64,000 nucleotides of DNA, from contig CM057135.1 of the NCBI GenBank assembly GCA_029964075.1, positions 8,272,863-8,336,862 of the forward strand, in the 5' to 3' direction. This DNA comes from Patiria pectinifera (Eukaryota > Echinodermata > Asteroidea > Valvatida > Asterinidae). Each line of letters starts with the position of its first letter. The first letter of the stretch is position 1. This document shows positions 1-11,997 of this stretch, one piece after another. The position numbers and the translations under genes were made by a program. Below the pieces are notes generated by a model. That model ran no database searches. It had not been told where the DNA came from and worked only from the letters and a program-made list of their open reading frames with translations.

Positions 1-95
1 GTCATGACCATGAGAATGACGTATCCATGAATGTTGCCACGGTTGGTGGAATTGGCATGATCGAACATGCTGGAAGGGCAGAGCGAGAGCAAGAG

Positions 96-574
96 GTAGT
101 TTAAGTACAGTTTCGTTAGTCCGAGTATTATTATAACTGGACTAGTATTGGAGGACTCTACAAATGGCCTGTTTTTACATTACATTTACATACATTGTCA
201 GTATGGTCAAGCAATAGTTTAGTTGTCATGGTACTATCAGGGCAATTGTGTAGTAAAATGCCCTTGTTTTATTTTGATCAAATTTAAGTCAAAAATGTTT
301 TTTATTGCTTAAAAATCACCTTTACAATCAAAAGCAGACTTTTCTCAATTCTAATGATGCCTGTTTTGCAATTTTGACAGTTTCTTGGGGTAGAAAATAC
401 AATTTTCCTGTGCGCGGTTTGTGCCTTGCGATTCAGTACCTATGACATAGATGTACCGGTACACATAATGTACTAGTCTAAGATAAGTTAAGCCATTCTT
501 TGAAGCTCAATAACATCTGAAACCTAAGTGAACAGCTTATGAGTATTTTTTCCTTTTGTTTTTGTTTAATTAAG
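96..574 (+). other. Intron between the first two transposase exons
   Basis: AT-rich sequence between a GTAGTT donor at 96 and a TTTAATTAAG acceptor ending at 574. Both flanking exons are in phase 0. No other feature is seen. Confidence 0.5.
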
Positions 575-658
575 GATGGTGATGCTGATGATTCAGATCC
601 CGAGGTTTTTCCTGATGAAGTTACCGTGGAAAGCGGGGATAAATTTCCGTCAAATTTG

Positions 659-1486
659 GTGAGTGTTTCACGTGTATGAACATGACCGGTGGTGCCTTTC
701 CTCTCAGCGTGCTTTCAGAAAAGACAAAGTTTTTTTTTCACATGTCTCTCCATGTCTTGAAATGCAATATGACCCCATCTTCTACATGTATGAATCTTCC
801 CACGCTGGGAATTTGGGTTCCCAAAATTCAGGCAAACTTTACTCACTCTAAATTCAGCCAGCAAAATTGTCCACAATTTTCTTTTGCCAAAGAAAAGGTA
901 CTAACCGTTTCTCCAAGTGGAAGACAACTTAATTTTAAAGACTAGTTTTCTTAAAATGTTTGCACTCTGAAAGGAAAGTCTAGTAATTTTGAAATCCAAC
1001 TGTCTTAAAAGATTGACTGTTTTATTCATTGCAACTAATCTGGTCGCTGATTATATGAAAAAATGTGTAAAAATGGAGCCCAGTCCCAGTGTCTTAATAT
1101 GCTAGATTTTTCTTTGGGCAATGTTGATTGATGGAGTACTGAAGGGTAGTTTGATTGGGTGTTTCAGGTGCCAGTCTATTTTCGTGCGTTGCAAGTTTTC
1201 ATACACAGTAATGAGAGCCCCCACATTTTGGACTAGTATCGTCCATACATATTACATCAACAAGACGGTACATTATTGTAATTATTTTTGAGCGAGTCCG
1301 GAGAGAGCAAAATTAATTATTCCAGAACATTGTTCTGGAAGTATTCTGGGAGAAAAACATACGACTCTGCAAAATCATATACACTACAAGTATTTTTTTT
1401 TTAATGTACCCAAGTGGCACATTCTTCATGATGTTTCTGTCTTACTCCAGAGTTGTAACATGTAATGCTGCAATTTTCCCACACAG
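659..1486 (+). other. Intron between transposase exons 2 and 3
   Basis: Starts with GTGAGT and ends in a pyrimidine-rich tract plus ACACAG. Short open frames near 660-945 have no recognisable domain and are treated as chance. Confidence 0.5.
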
Positions 1487-3932
1487 GATGAGCCTCTTTT
1501 CCCGGGTGCCCAAATAACAAGAAAGGAAAGGCTACTGATGACCATGGCGCATTTTCTTCATCACGGCCTCACACAAGATGCACTCGGCAGCCTCCTTCAA
1601 CTGCTTCAACTTCACCTACCAAGTGGTACTACATTTCCTGCATCAAAGTACTTGTTTAATCAACATTTTGATGGATTTTGTGGGCAAGTTCAATGCCATG
1701 TATATTGTTCATCATGTCAGGGTTATGTAGGGACAGATTCTGGTCCATGCACTGACTGTGGGGTGCTTGTAGACCATGAATCTAGTATCAAAAGTGGTAA
1801 TTATTTCCTGACTTTTGACATTGACAAGCAGATCAAATATCTCTTGCAAGATCCTAATGTTCAAAAATACATGACAAGAGAGAATTGTGACTTTGCTCAG
1901 GGGAAGTCTTACAGGCAGTTGCCAATGGGTGAAGATGATATTATTGTGACATGGGGATCGGATGGGGCAGCGATTTTTCATCATCAAATTTTTCGATTTG
2001 GCCGGTCCTTCTCATGATCAATGAACTGCCTTATTCATTGAGGAGGAAGCATATCTTGATGGGTGGCTTGTGGTTTGGTAGTGGGAAGCCTCATTTTCCA
2101 TCTTTCCTGAAACCCATTGTAGAAGGGATGAATATTCTCAGCAGTGAGGGAATTTCATGGGAACTAAGACAAAAAGAATAACAAGAGTTTTTCCTGGTCC
2201 ATTGGCCTTTGACAGCGTGCCTATTTGCCAGCTGCAAGACATCATGCAATTGAATGGCAAGTATGGTTGTTCATGGTGTCTCCATCCTGGTGAAACTGTA
2301 CAAAAAGGTAGTGGGCACACACGGGCATACCCTCTTCAGCAGATGGGCAAGTTGCCGAGTAAACGCGATGAACATTCTTTCAAAGAAGATGCTCATCAAG
2401 CTGCTCAATCCAATAAACCAGCTTATGGCGTAAAAGGGCCTTCGATGATTTTGCTCCTCTTGCATTTCAACATAGTTTCGGGATTTGTTGTCGATTATAT
2501 GCATACCGTTTGTCTTGGAGTTGGAAGTACTTTGACATACATGTGGCTTGAGGGCACAGGCATTCCGTATTACATAGGCAATCAACTAAGTACCTTGAAC
2601 GAAAGATTAAGCGCATGTAAACCAAGTTCTGAAATCACACGCCTAACAAGATCACTCACACAGCGAAAATATTGGAAGGCCCATGAGTGGCGATCCTGGC
2701 TTTTTGCATTATTCCCCTATTGTGTCGGGGAAACTTCTTCCATTGCCATACTACAAACACTGGATGCATTTTGTCACAGCTACGTTTATTCTCATGCAAG
2801 CTAACGTCGATTCTGCATCAATTAATCAAGCAGAAATACTTCTGACGCAATTTGTATTAGATTTCGAGACTTTATATGGCATTGAGTATGTAACATACAA
2901 TGTCCATCAACTCATCCACATGGCAGATTCTGTGAGAAATTGGGGTCCACTTTGGTCCATCTCGTGCTTTGCTTTTGAAAATATGAACCATAAATTAAAT
3001 AGAATGATACGTGGAACCCAATACATACAAAAACAAATAACAAGGAAGTTTTTGCTTGTAAGGGCCCTCCCTCATATTGCTTTGGATTGCTTCCATGATA
3101 ACATTTATATCAAGACATTTTTTGAGGAGCATATTTACCATTTCCAGCCTAACAGTCCTGGCGAGACTGTCTTGTCAGGAAAAAACACTCAGGGGAAGGC
3201 CAAAACCTAGACGAGTTGGAAACACTGAATCACATTTTTTGCGAGATATTGGTTTCACTCAGGAAGTTATTTTAGGTTATGACAAAGTTTCTTGGGGAGG
3301 TGTGAAAGTCACCACAGAGAAATACACCCACAAAAAACGAAAACGTATTGACTGCTATATATCAACCAAAGATGGTAACATTGCTATTGTTAAAAATATA
3401 TTTTTAATGTGCCTGGCATGCAATGCAGCAACTTGTAGATGTACAAAGGAGTGTTACTTGTACTTGTCTATTTTAAAGAAGGATAGAAGATCTTTCTTTA
3501 GTACAAATGCTCCAGAATTAAATGTATCTGTTTCCCACAAAGGACTCGTAAGAATTAAGGGACACAAGGAGTATAAATTGTGCTCTCTGGATGAATTTCA
3601 TAGCAAGTGTATGTTTTATAAGTCGGGTACTAAAGAAACTGTTTCTATTCTTCCAAACAATGTTGAATTTGATTAAAGGGAACATTTGATAGGATTTTGA
3701 TGACTTAAACATTTAAAACGGCTTCCGTGCCATGTAATACATGTACATGTATAACTTTCCACCTCCTTGTAGCAGTAAAATGGAGAAATTTCAACTATTT
3801 AGTTTTTATGCTAATTTAACTTTCCATATTCATGAGTCATTAAGGCAGAACATAGCCTTGGTCAAGGCATTCGTCATTAATCTTCCGCACGCAGTAAACA
3901 ACCGACAGAATATCCACGCTATGCTGTGCATT

Positions 3933-3972
3933 AAAAATACAGTGCACTATATTTTTAATGCACTGTATTTTT
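3933..3972. repeat. Perfect inverted repeat, 14-bp stem
   Basis: Arms AAAAATACAGTGCA and TGCACTGTATTTTT are separated by a 12-nt AT-rich loop. It may be a small foldback repeat or a 3'-end structure of the upstream gene. No function is assigned. Confidence 0.6.
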
Positions 3973-4212
3973 ATTGGGTAATTTTAAAGGACTGATTTGT
4001 GTACTGTTTTATGCACTTTTGACAAGGAGTCCTTTGTGTGACAAGCAAACTAGCGCCCTTTTACATGTATTGATAGAAGGATTTTCTAATAATTGAAAAC
4101 CACCACTTTCTTGTCACTTCCAATAAAAACAAGTATTAATCTCTCCTTTATGTTTTGTTGCATCACATGGAAACAAGTTGAGCTGAATTTACACTGCCTG
4201 TTTCCTTTAATT

Positions 4213-4268
4213 AGGCCAAACAAAAAAAATGGTGTGTTTACGGTAACGGCCTGAAAAAAATCCAGGTA
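4213..4268 (+). mobile_element. Short MITE-end fragment (GGCC...GGTGTGTTTACGG)
   Basis: AGGCCAAACAAAAAAAATGG is followed by TGTGTTTACGGTAAC and an AATCCAGGTAGG-type segment. Almost the same sequence occurs on the minus strand at about 10660-10735. Both copies are preceded by TTA, which would suit a Harbinger-type target site. Only one end of each copy is clear. Confidence 0.4.
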
Positions 4269-5447
4269 GGTAGGTAGGGAAATAATTTTATTTTGTGATT
4301 TTTTTTTTCATTTCAGTTCTGCATGCCCATGCGTTTTCTTTCGCAATGTTTGAAACTAACCATGTTCATGTTCATGTACTAATCTCCGTTCTACTCGTAA
4401 TTCTTAAGACTTGTCTCAAGTTGGAAAGTACTAGTAAATCAGAGTGGACAAGCACTACAGTAATTTTCAATTTGAGAAGGTATATTTTGTTCACCCTTCA
4501 TTCTATTGTTGTACACTTACTTGCATTTTACCCAGACTGATGAACCTCCGGGTTGCTGGGTAATTTTTTTTTCACTCAGTAGGCTCAGTGAAGCAAGGTG
4601 TACCATAACAATAACAGCCGAGCCGAAACTCACAATGCATGTTTAAAAAAGCAATTTAAAAAAGAAAAATAAGAAATAAAACTAGAGCTATGCCTGTTCG
4701 ATGAACAGGACACAGGCTTTTCCGCATTTTTAAAGTTACATGTATAAAGAAATACTTAAAAAAAAATACTTTGTCAAATTTTTTATTAGAAAAGTCTTGC
4801 GCAAGGTTATTGTGTTTTGAATAATGTCAGCCTGTCATGTCGGACATAAACATGCATTGCGAGTCTCTGGGTATTTGAAATGTGTTGCAAGACGACAAAG
4901 AGCTTCCTACAATCCAAGTCCGCTGGTGCCTACTGGATGATCATACTTCAGAGAAAACATCAGACTGACCTAGAGTTGAAGTTATTTTTCACATACCCAG
5001 CATAACAGTTATTAAAAATAAAACAACATGACCATTTAGAATTGGAACTTGGCACTTCTTTTTTTATTACTCTACATGCATTTCGTGTAGTTTACCCTCT
5101 TTCCTGCCAAAATTGTTTGCACACTGGTGACAAACTTTAATTTTTGTTTTGATACAAACATTAAATGAATGAAAAAAAAATCAAAGGTGAAAAATCCTGT
5201 GTGCATACTAAAAAGGTGAAATTAAATTGCTTCCTGCCCAAAAAAATGTGAACCCTACCAACTTGACTTTTTGACATAAAAAGAAATGAACTGAAAGAAA
5301 TATCAACATGTATTTTCTGTTGTGCCTTCCTATGGACCCGAAAGAAGTACAAGGAAAAGGATTACTCTGCTTTCAAAGTGTGGGAGACTAGCCATAATAA
5401 ATGAATCAAGTGGTCTAAAACCATTTGTCGTTGTGTGCTACATGCAT

Positions 5448-8307
5448 CTAACGTTTCTTTGGTCCGAAAGGCCGATGGCAGATGGGTGTCAGGCCCCTTT
5501 CCTTGCATGTAGTACACAAAGGCAAAACAGTTTTAAACCGCTTTTTCAAGTCGGTATCAGTTGTTGCATCCCCATTCGCACACTGACAACAAATGTCCAT
5601 TCTCCACAAAGCCCCGCTGTAGTACGGAACTTCCACTGGTACAGCACAGGAGATGTTTCTACGAATGAAAACTACAGCCTCCAGCTTGTGGCCAGGTGGT
5701 GTTACTGGTGAACCACAGGTGTAGTCAAACTCGCTCAACAGAAAGAACTGGGTTTGCTGACGTTCGGTCAGCTTTGACTTGGCATAGACAACCCTTGGCT
5801 TCTGACACTCAGTGCACTCAACAATTGCTCTGGCTGTCTGTGCAGTCAAAGGAATGGTTGGCCCATCTGAAACTGGATCATTTGGCGCTTCATCTGGAAC
5901 CGGCTCATTTGGGACGTCAGAATCTGCTCGAGCGTTGATGTCATTGCCAGGTTGTTTTCTTTTGACTGCTGCAGGCTTTTTTGGAGGCTTTGGGTTTTGC
6001 GCTAGTTTGTTCACAGCTTTCAGTTTTAGAGAAGGACGGTCATCCTCTGTAGTGTCAACATCCCTGACTTCAGCATAGCCTTTGTAGTGGTCTCCACTTT
6101 CTTGCAGAACAGGATCTGGTAGCCATGTAAGTAATGCAGCTGGGGTTGATGGCGGTGCACAACATGAAGCGTCAGCACACTTTCGAATCTGGAAAGTGTA
6201 TTGCCTCTGACGGCAGTGTGCCAGTAGCCAAGTATGGTATGATCGAACTTTTTCTGTGTGGTCTTTCCTCAACTTTGAAAGATCAAGTTCTGGAAACAGC
6301 TTATGGAGATGGCGTTCCTTCAGATCAGTGATGACCGCTTCTGACACTGGTTCATCAACTTGAAAGGGCTCATCTTTCAAACTAAGACGCAGAAATCTGT
6401 CTTTGATAGCGGACTGCACTGGCTCTACAGCTTTTAGCCATTTCTCCTTGATTGCAGGATTCTTGGCAGCCAGTTTTCTGATACTAGCCATACTGCCGCA
6501 ATTTGTAAGTTTCTTTTCGCTGTCATCATCGGTAGCATCCCGTTGCAGCGCACAATTCTGCAAACCCAAGTTAAGAATGGACATCACCCTCTCTGCTGGG
6601 TTAACCCAACTGTGACCTGGAGCACATCTGGCAAGAATTAGCATGTCCAAGTTAAGTTCCTCGAATAGGCATATGGAAGCACATTTCACCGCCTCCAGAG
6701 TGTTCCTTTGATCTGTACCACCGTCACTGAACTTCAACAACACCTTAACCCTCTGATGCCAATGCAGCAGAGTGACGGAAGGGTGATGATGTCTGGAAAA
6801 CAGAGTCATTGATGATGGTTGTGACTTTACCTCGAACAAAGGACTTATCTGGCTTGGGTGGAATGGCACACTGAAGATACACAGATGGCGTCAAGCTGGA
6901 ACTTGTCATGTCGTGATCTAGTGCTGCAAGTGTTGTACTTGTTGGAGCAAGTGTCATCTTTCCCCGAACTCCTGTGGAAACAAATACACCTGGTCTACCA
7001 TAAGGAACTTTTGCCTTGTCGTCACAGCAGATGAGTGCACTGTACTCCTTCAAATCAATGGCCTTGTGTTTCAAGTACAGAAACTGGGCAGCACAGAAAT
7101 GATCATCGGGGTGGTCAGCCCGCAACTGCCTCCTTTGAACTTTATACTGTACCTCAATCCGTGAAGTAAAGTTCAAGGCAGAGTGCAAGTATGGGTTTCT
7201 AGGAGAAAACTGCAGCCGCACCAAGCTTGCAGATGGTATGGGGGTATGGTCGGGGCAAAGTTCCTTTGCATCTTTGATCATTTCCTTCAAAGAAATCCAT
7301 TTTGACAGATGAGCGATGTTGTGGCGCCTTTCATCCTCTGCTGTGACACGATCAACAACTTCACCAAGTTTCTCAAAGAAGACATCAAATGTACCAGTAG
7401 GCCTCCCTGCATTGAGTTTTCTAAGGTCTTGTAGGAGGCCCCGTTCTCCCAGGAAAATCAGTCTCAGTCTCTGTTGAGTTTCTGGATGACTAGCCACCGA
7501 TGCATCTAATGCAAGTTCTTTGTAAATCAGATCAGCAATCTGTGGTTGGACATTTGCCACATTTTTCAATTTTTCTTTAAACTGCTTCATTTGTTGGCGT
7601 GTATGGAACTCTGGTAGACGATCTTTGACCTTTGCCACAAGACGAACAGCTTCAGTTTGTAACTCTGTCTCTGTGCGCTTCTCTTTGGTTCTGACCAAAA
7701 CTAAACTTGTCAGGTGGGAACCTCCAGGAGAATATCGGACCACGTCAACTGGAACAGACAACTGCAGCTCTGTCATAAATCTATGCCTTTGCATTGCATT
7801 CTCAAATGGTTCAGAAAGATGGCAATCCTCACTGAAGAATACTGGCTCATTCAGGTCAGCTGATGACATTGTCCGGTCAATAATTTTGAATTTTTCCCGG
7901 ACACCGAAGGTAGCTTTGCATCGGTGGGTCACTGTTGCGTCTGTGCCTACTGATCTGACTGGATGATTCATGTCATGACGAGCTTTTGTTTCTTGATTTT
8001 GAGTGACGAGGAACTCACTGTAGGCATGGAGACAATCAGCCAGTGCCTTTACTTCATCATGTAGCCTTCGAAAGTTCTCATTCCTTGTCAAAGTTGGTTT
8101 CATGCATAGGGAAAACAAAGCCTGTGCGTGGCTCTCAAGAAACACAGAATTTAGCTGGTTGCATTTGGTTTTTTTGCGTTTGTAGTCATCATACCCGACA
8201 TAGTTCTGGAACACGGATGGTACTGATTTGACAGCTGGCCTCTTCATAGATGCTTCATTAATGGTTATGTGATGGTTAGTGATGTACCAAAGGGCATTAC
8301 CGAGAAC
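5448..8307 (-). pseudogene. DDE-transposase-like protein, main exon, one frameshift
   Basis: Two long open frames on the minus strand (8307 to about 6745, and about 6869 to 5448) overlap. Motif continuity requires a single frame change near 6770-6790. The upstream half carries CDDKAK near 7015-7030. The downstream half carries SDGGTD near 6715-6732 and WVNPAERV near 6587-6610, 43 residues further on. Asp, Asp and a late Glu in an NPxE setting fit a DDE/RNase-H-fold transposase, an inference from motif spacing. A WLPDP motif and C-terminal Cys pairs (CCQC, CTTC) suggest a zinc-binding tail. Proteins of this organisation recur in marine invertebrate genomes as uncharacterised repeats; I cannot name the superfamily. 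The acceptor TTTGCAG just before 8307 supports splicing to the 8599-8473 exon. Confidence 0.6.
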
Positions 8308-8472
8308 CTGCAAAGACACAAGATTGAAAATGGAATTTTAAAATTATAAAAAAAATAATCTTTTGCTTGAATATAAAATTGCACATGTGTTGGGTACTAA
8401 AGAAACATATGGTCATCATGGGGCGTCCTTGCTTGCCAAGTTGAAATACCTTTCTTATGTGTAAATGCTTAC

Positions 8473-8599
8473 CATAGTAATGTAAGATCCATCGGTTTGT
8501 GAAGTGCCCTTTGGTAGTCGTAATCCCCTTTTGTTGAAATCTGTCACCAGATCATTGTACAGCTCGTCTTTCCTTGAAAGCCCAACTTTCACTCTGGGA
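8473..8599 (-). CDS. Upstream internal exon of the DDE-transposase-like gene
   Basis: On the minus strand a pyrimidine-rich tract and TACAG precede 8599, and the exon ends at 8473 before GTAAGC. The 3' end is in phase 0 and joins the main exon at 8307 directly. The encoded segment includes RKDELYNDLV, rich in charged helix-forming residues. The exact 5' boundary is ambiguous: alternative AG dinucleotides shift it by up to eight bases, and only the latest one matches the phase left by the proposed first exon at 9747. Confidence 0.5.
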
Positions 8600-8732
8600 C
8601 TGTATTAAAATAGAAAATAAACAGAAGAAGATTTTAAAACTTAATCTAAGTTTAACAGTGACTAATACTGTGTATTTGTATAAGGTGAATTTGCCAACGG
8701 ATATGATTTTGGTGGTATATACCCACAATGAA

Positions 8733-9155
8733 AGAAAACATTCATCAGGTCAAATAATCCTCGCTTTCTAGTGCAACATAAATTTTGTACTACAAAAAAC
8801 TTGGCCAGGGGTTCCCCTACGGGTGGTGAACCTAATGTCATACAACATCGTTATGAACAAGATAACTAATATCCAAGGATATTTATTGTCTTATTCATAA
8901 TAAACTGTTGAAATGTAATATCCAAAAATTAAAAAAATTGATTCATCAATGAAAAAACATTCAGGTCAATTAATCCTCGCATTCTAGTGCAACATAAATT
9001 TTGTACTACAAAAAAAAAATTGGCCAGGGGTTCCCCTATGGGTGGTGAACCCAAAGTCATACAATTTTTATGAATAAGATAATTAATATCCAAGGATATT
9101 TATTGTCTTATTCATAATAAACTGTTGAAATGTTATATTCCAAAAATTAAAGAAA
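8733..9155. repeat. Tandem duplication of a ~200-bp unit
   Basis: A segment containing TAATCCTCGC, GTGCAACATAAATTTTGTAC, GGCCAGGGGTTCCCCTA and ATATTTATTGTCTTATTC occurs at about 8733-8935 and again at about 8945-9150, in the same orientation with few substitutions. It lies in the intron between 8599 and 9747. Confidence 0.8.
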
Positions 9156-9746
9156 ATATTCATGTCCTCTATTCGATTCATCAATGAAAAAAGAAATTGT
9201 ATAAAAACAATTATATTCAATTTATATTCAAGCATTCAAGATATTCAATCGATACATTTCATTCCAAATTATATCGTACCGTCCGTCGGCCAGGCAAGTC
9301 GTTGCTTCTGAAGTGAAATTGTTTCTAGATCGTGAATCGATCGTAAACTCCAGCATTTTGTTCATGAAACGACCGCTGCTACCGCTGCTGCATGCGTTCT
9401 GCTTTGTGGTCTAGGACCCAGGCGACGAACTATTTATCCATACAGAGAATAATGCAGTGAACCCGGCCATCACGGCCCGCACGCCGCTCAACTAGCTGTC
9501 GCATTTACGGTGTACGTACGGTATGTACGGTGTGCAAGCCCGGGCTAGGCTCGTCAGCAGATCCCTAAAGCTACGCAGTCAAATTTCTGCGCACGTGCCT
9601 GGCCGGCAGTGCCGAATTGTAAAGCACGGATTGGTCGCGTACTCAGCCAGCTCGACTGTACTTTGAAGGCAAAGCGCAGTCTGTGCCTAAACCATTTTGT
9701 AAACTCTGCCCCGGCCTTGGCCTTGCATGAAATGAATGATGCCTAC

Positions 9747-10140
9747 CTTCTAGTCCGTTTCTGAAGTTTTCCTCAGAGTTTTGCATGATAACTTGGAAAG
9801 CATTGGCATGATTTGGCTGGTGTTCCGGAGTGCTGGTCACTTCTGTTGCCTTGCAGTCAAGTTTGATGTATTTTACTGTAGGAAATACATCAACGATGCT
9901 GAATAATGTACTAGCTGGTTCGACCTCATGCCATGGTCCATTTTCGGATGTTGTAGAACAACAAGCATCGATATTAGGACTATCAGTATTTGCTGGCCCG
10001 TGGTAGTCAATGAAAACATCGATAAATGTCTTGCAGAGATTTATGTTCAACAATTTCAGCTGACCTGGTTGATGGACACACTTGTTGATTGTTAAACTAA
10101 ACAATTTTGACACTTGGGCTTGGCCGATGACAGATGCCAT
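9747..10140 (-). CDS. Candidate first coding exon of the DDE-transposase-like gene
   Basis: An ATG at 10140 opens about 131 codons starting MASVIGQAQ and ending just before a GTAGGC donor at 9746. Codons are continuous and the composition is soluble, with no signal peptide or membrane segment. It lies upstream of the minus-strand exon at 8599 and could supply the amino terminus. The reading frame also continues further upstream without a stop, so the ATG choice rests on its position after a short GC-rich promoter-like stretch. Function unknown; membership in the same gene is inferred from strand and spacing. Confidence 0.4.
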
Positions 10141-10260
10141 GATGACTCGAAATCTACACGTACGCACGTGCGTCTGCGAGCTGCGCGAATAAAGCGTAGG
10201 CCGGTGTGATATGAAAATCAGACTCCAATGAAAATCGGACTCATTTTCCATTATTGGTTA

Positions 10261-11430
10261 AACCCTCTCACGTGATATGCATGACCATGCGCAAGTAATA
10301 TCCCAAAGAAAGAGTCTGTACTGTGTATGGCATACAAACCTAAATCACGTATTGGCTGGTGCTCACTCGACCTCGTGCATGAGATTCAAGAGCTGGCTCT
10401 GCACGCGCACCAGTCCACCCCGATGCGTTTGTGCAAAAATAACCGTACTTCAAGCATAGTTTGAGAATTCAAGTTTTAAGATCGTCGCGATTTTCGCACG
10501 TTTACAAAGGTGAGTTTGTGTCAAATCATGGTCAGTTTCAAGTGTGTAAAATGGTTTTATGTTCGTGGCAAATAATTAAAAGAACTTGAAATGTTTGAAA
10601 TTTTTGTCATTGAAAATTATCAATATCAACCTTCAAAATGGCAATAAAAAGTTTGAGGTCGGCAATTTGGCCGAAAAAATTCCAGGTCGGTCGGGTTACC
10701 GTAAACACACCATTTTTTTTGTTCGGCCTTACTAAGAATTTCAGTATCGTCATAATCATGCCCTTGATACATGTATATTTCAGTACATTCCACCGACAAT
10801 AAATGTGCACTTTGATAATGCAACATGTATGCTAGATGTATTTACATGTATGAATATTGTTTTAAAAGTGTAGATTAATTTGCATGTTGGCTAAATTGTG
10901 TTAATTGGTTATGACGTATTGAAAATGATTTATGAATTGAGCTGAATTTCCAATGCATGTTTCCTTTAATTACTAAGAATTTCAATATCATCATAACCAT
11001 GCCAGATGTATTTATGTATATTGTTTTGAAGTGCAGATTGATTCGCATGTTGGCCAAATTGTGTTAATGAGTTGTGACGTATTGAAAATGATGTAAAATT
11101 GCTTGAGTACATGTACAATGTGTGTATGGTATGTAAAATACGATTCAATACAGTATGCAGTTTTATCAGTACATTATATTGTCATTTGAAGGATATTTAT
11201 ATTGCAATAAAATGTGCTTTCGAAAGTTAATATGCAGTTATAGGTCTGTCTTTTCATTTATTTTCTCTTGTCAACTAGTTGTGTAAATTTTTAAATTCAT
11301 TGTACTGTGTATGGAAATTTGTAATCAAGTGTGAAAGAAAAAATTCTCCGAGTTGAATGTCCAATGAGTTCGGGAAAGAACCTCATTATGCCTACATGTG
11401 TAGTGTAAAATGAATGCTATAAAATATATT
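10261..11430. other. Intergenic region with local duplications
   Basis: No gene found. 10660-10735 is the inverted mate of the 4213-4268 fragment. A segment beginning ACTAAGAATTTCA is present at 10731 and again at 10972, each followed by related sequence (AATTTGCATGTTGGCTAAAT-type), so about 240 and 125 bp form an imperfect tandem pair. Confidence 0.55.
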
Positions 11431-11770
11431 TTTCGAAAACGATTTTTATTTCTCTAGAAATTTTACTTCTCTATGGAAAGTATAGTTCTCTATAGAAATT
11501 ATACTATCTATATAAATATTTGCGCTTCTCTATAGGAATTACACTTCTCTATAGAAACAATACTTCTCTATAGAAACGATACTTCTCTATAGAAATACCC
11601 ATTTTCTATAGAAATGTTGGGTCTATAGAAAAATTATGTTATAGAAGTCTACAGAATTCTATATAGGATAAAATTTCTATAAACGCCTTCTATAAAAATT
11701 CTACAGAAAATTTGCGACCCTAAAGAGTTCTATAGAACTCTATCAAGCGTTCTATAGAATTCTATATAAC
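11430..11770. repeat. TTCTCTATAGAAAT-type palindromic minisatellite
   Basis: About fifteen imperfect copies of TTCTCTATAGAAATTAC-like units. The core TTCTATAGAA is self-complementary. Units drift toward the right end. The array stops a few bases before the left terminus of the DIRS element at 11788. Confidence 0.85.
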
Positions 11771-11787
11771 TTTTTTTTGTAAGGGTG

Positions 11788-11831
11788 CCGGCAGGCAATT
11801 TGCTAAGAGTTTTACATACAATAGCGTCCTC
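11788..11831 (+). repeat. Left inverted terminal repeat of the first DIRS element
   Basis: Complementary to 17351-17394 over about 41 bases with very few mismatches, including AGTTTTACATACAATAGCG. Inverted rather than direct terminal repeats separate DIRS elements from LTR elements. Confidence 0.8.
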
Positions 11832-11997
11832 TTTTTCTCTTAGCCGCAGGCGAGGTATATCGTGAAATTTCGATCGACCCGAATTTCACTGATTATTTAT
11901 GCCTCTTTGCTGGGAGAAAGCTATTTATCAGATATAAAGAGAGTGTTTATTGTAGAGTTATCATAGTGAGTTATTCTAAGCGAAGTGAGTTAGAAAA

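Larger units (their letters stand above)
1..3676 (+). pseudogene. CACTA/EnSpm-type (Tnp2-like) transposase gene, multi-exon and frameshifted
   Basis: Three coding segments join in phase. 1-95 is acidic and His-rich, open at the window edge, and ends at a GTAGTT donor. 575-658 is Asp-rich, flanked by TAAG and GTGAGT. The main exon 1487-3676 follows an ACACAG acceptor. The main exon carries the order expected of Tnp2/Transposase_21 proteins: an N-terminal helical part, Cys pairs near 1690-1760, a SIWP-type motif near 2000, a Cys-Trp-Cys-Leu-His-Pro-Gly motif near 2270-2285, VDYMH near 2510, and a C-terminal NVHQL / WGPLW / FEN block near 2900-2990. Reading this order needs frame changes near 1965-1995, 2160-2180, about 2705 and 3080-3210, so no single open product exists. 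The family cuts and pastes CACTA DNA transposons. No element termini were identified, so it is either a remnant or a domesticated-then-decayed copy. Confidence 0.75.
3677..5447. other. Intergenic AT-rich region
   Basis: No supportable gene. It holds a possible polyA signal AATAAA near 4123 for the upstream transposase, a 14-bp-stem hairpin at 3933-3972, and at 4213-4268 a short sequence matching, in inverse orientation, one near 10665-10735. Confidence 0.6.
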
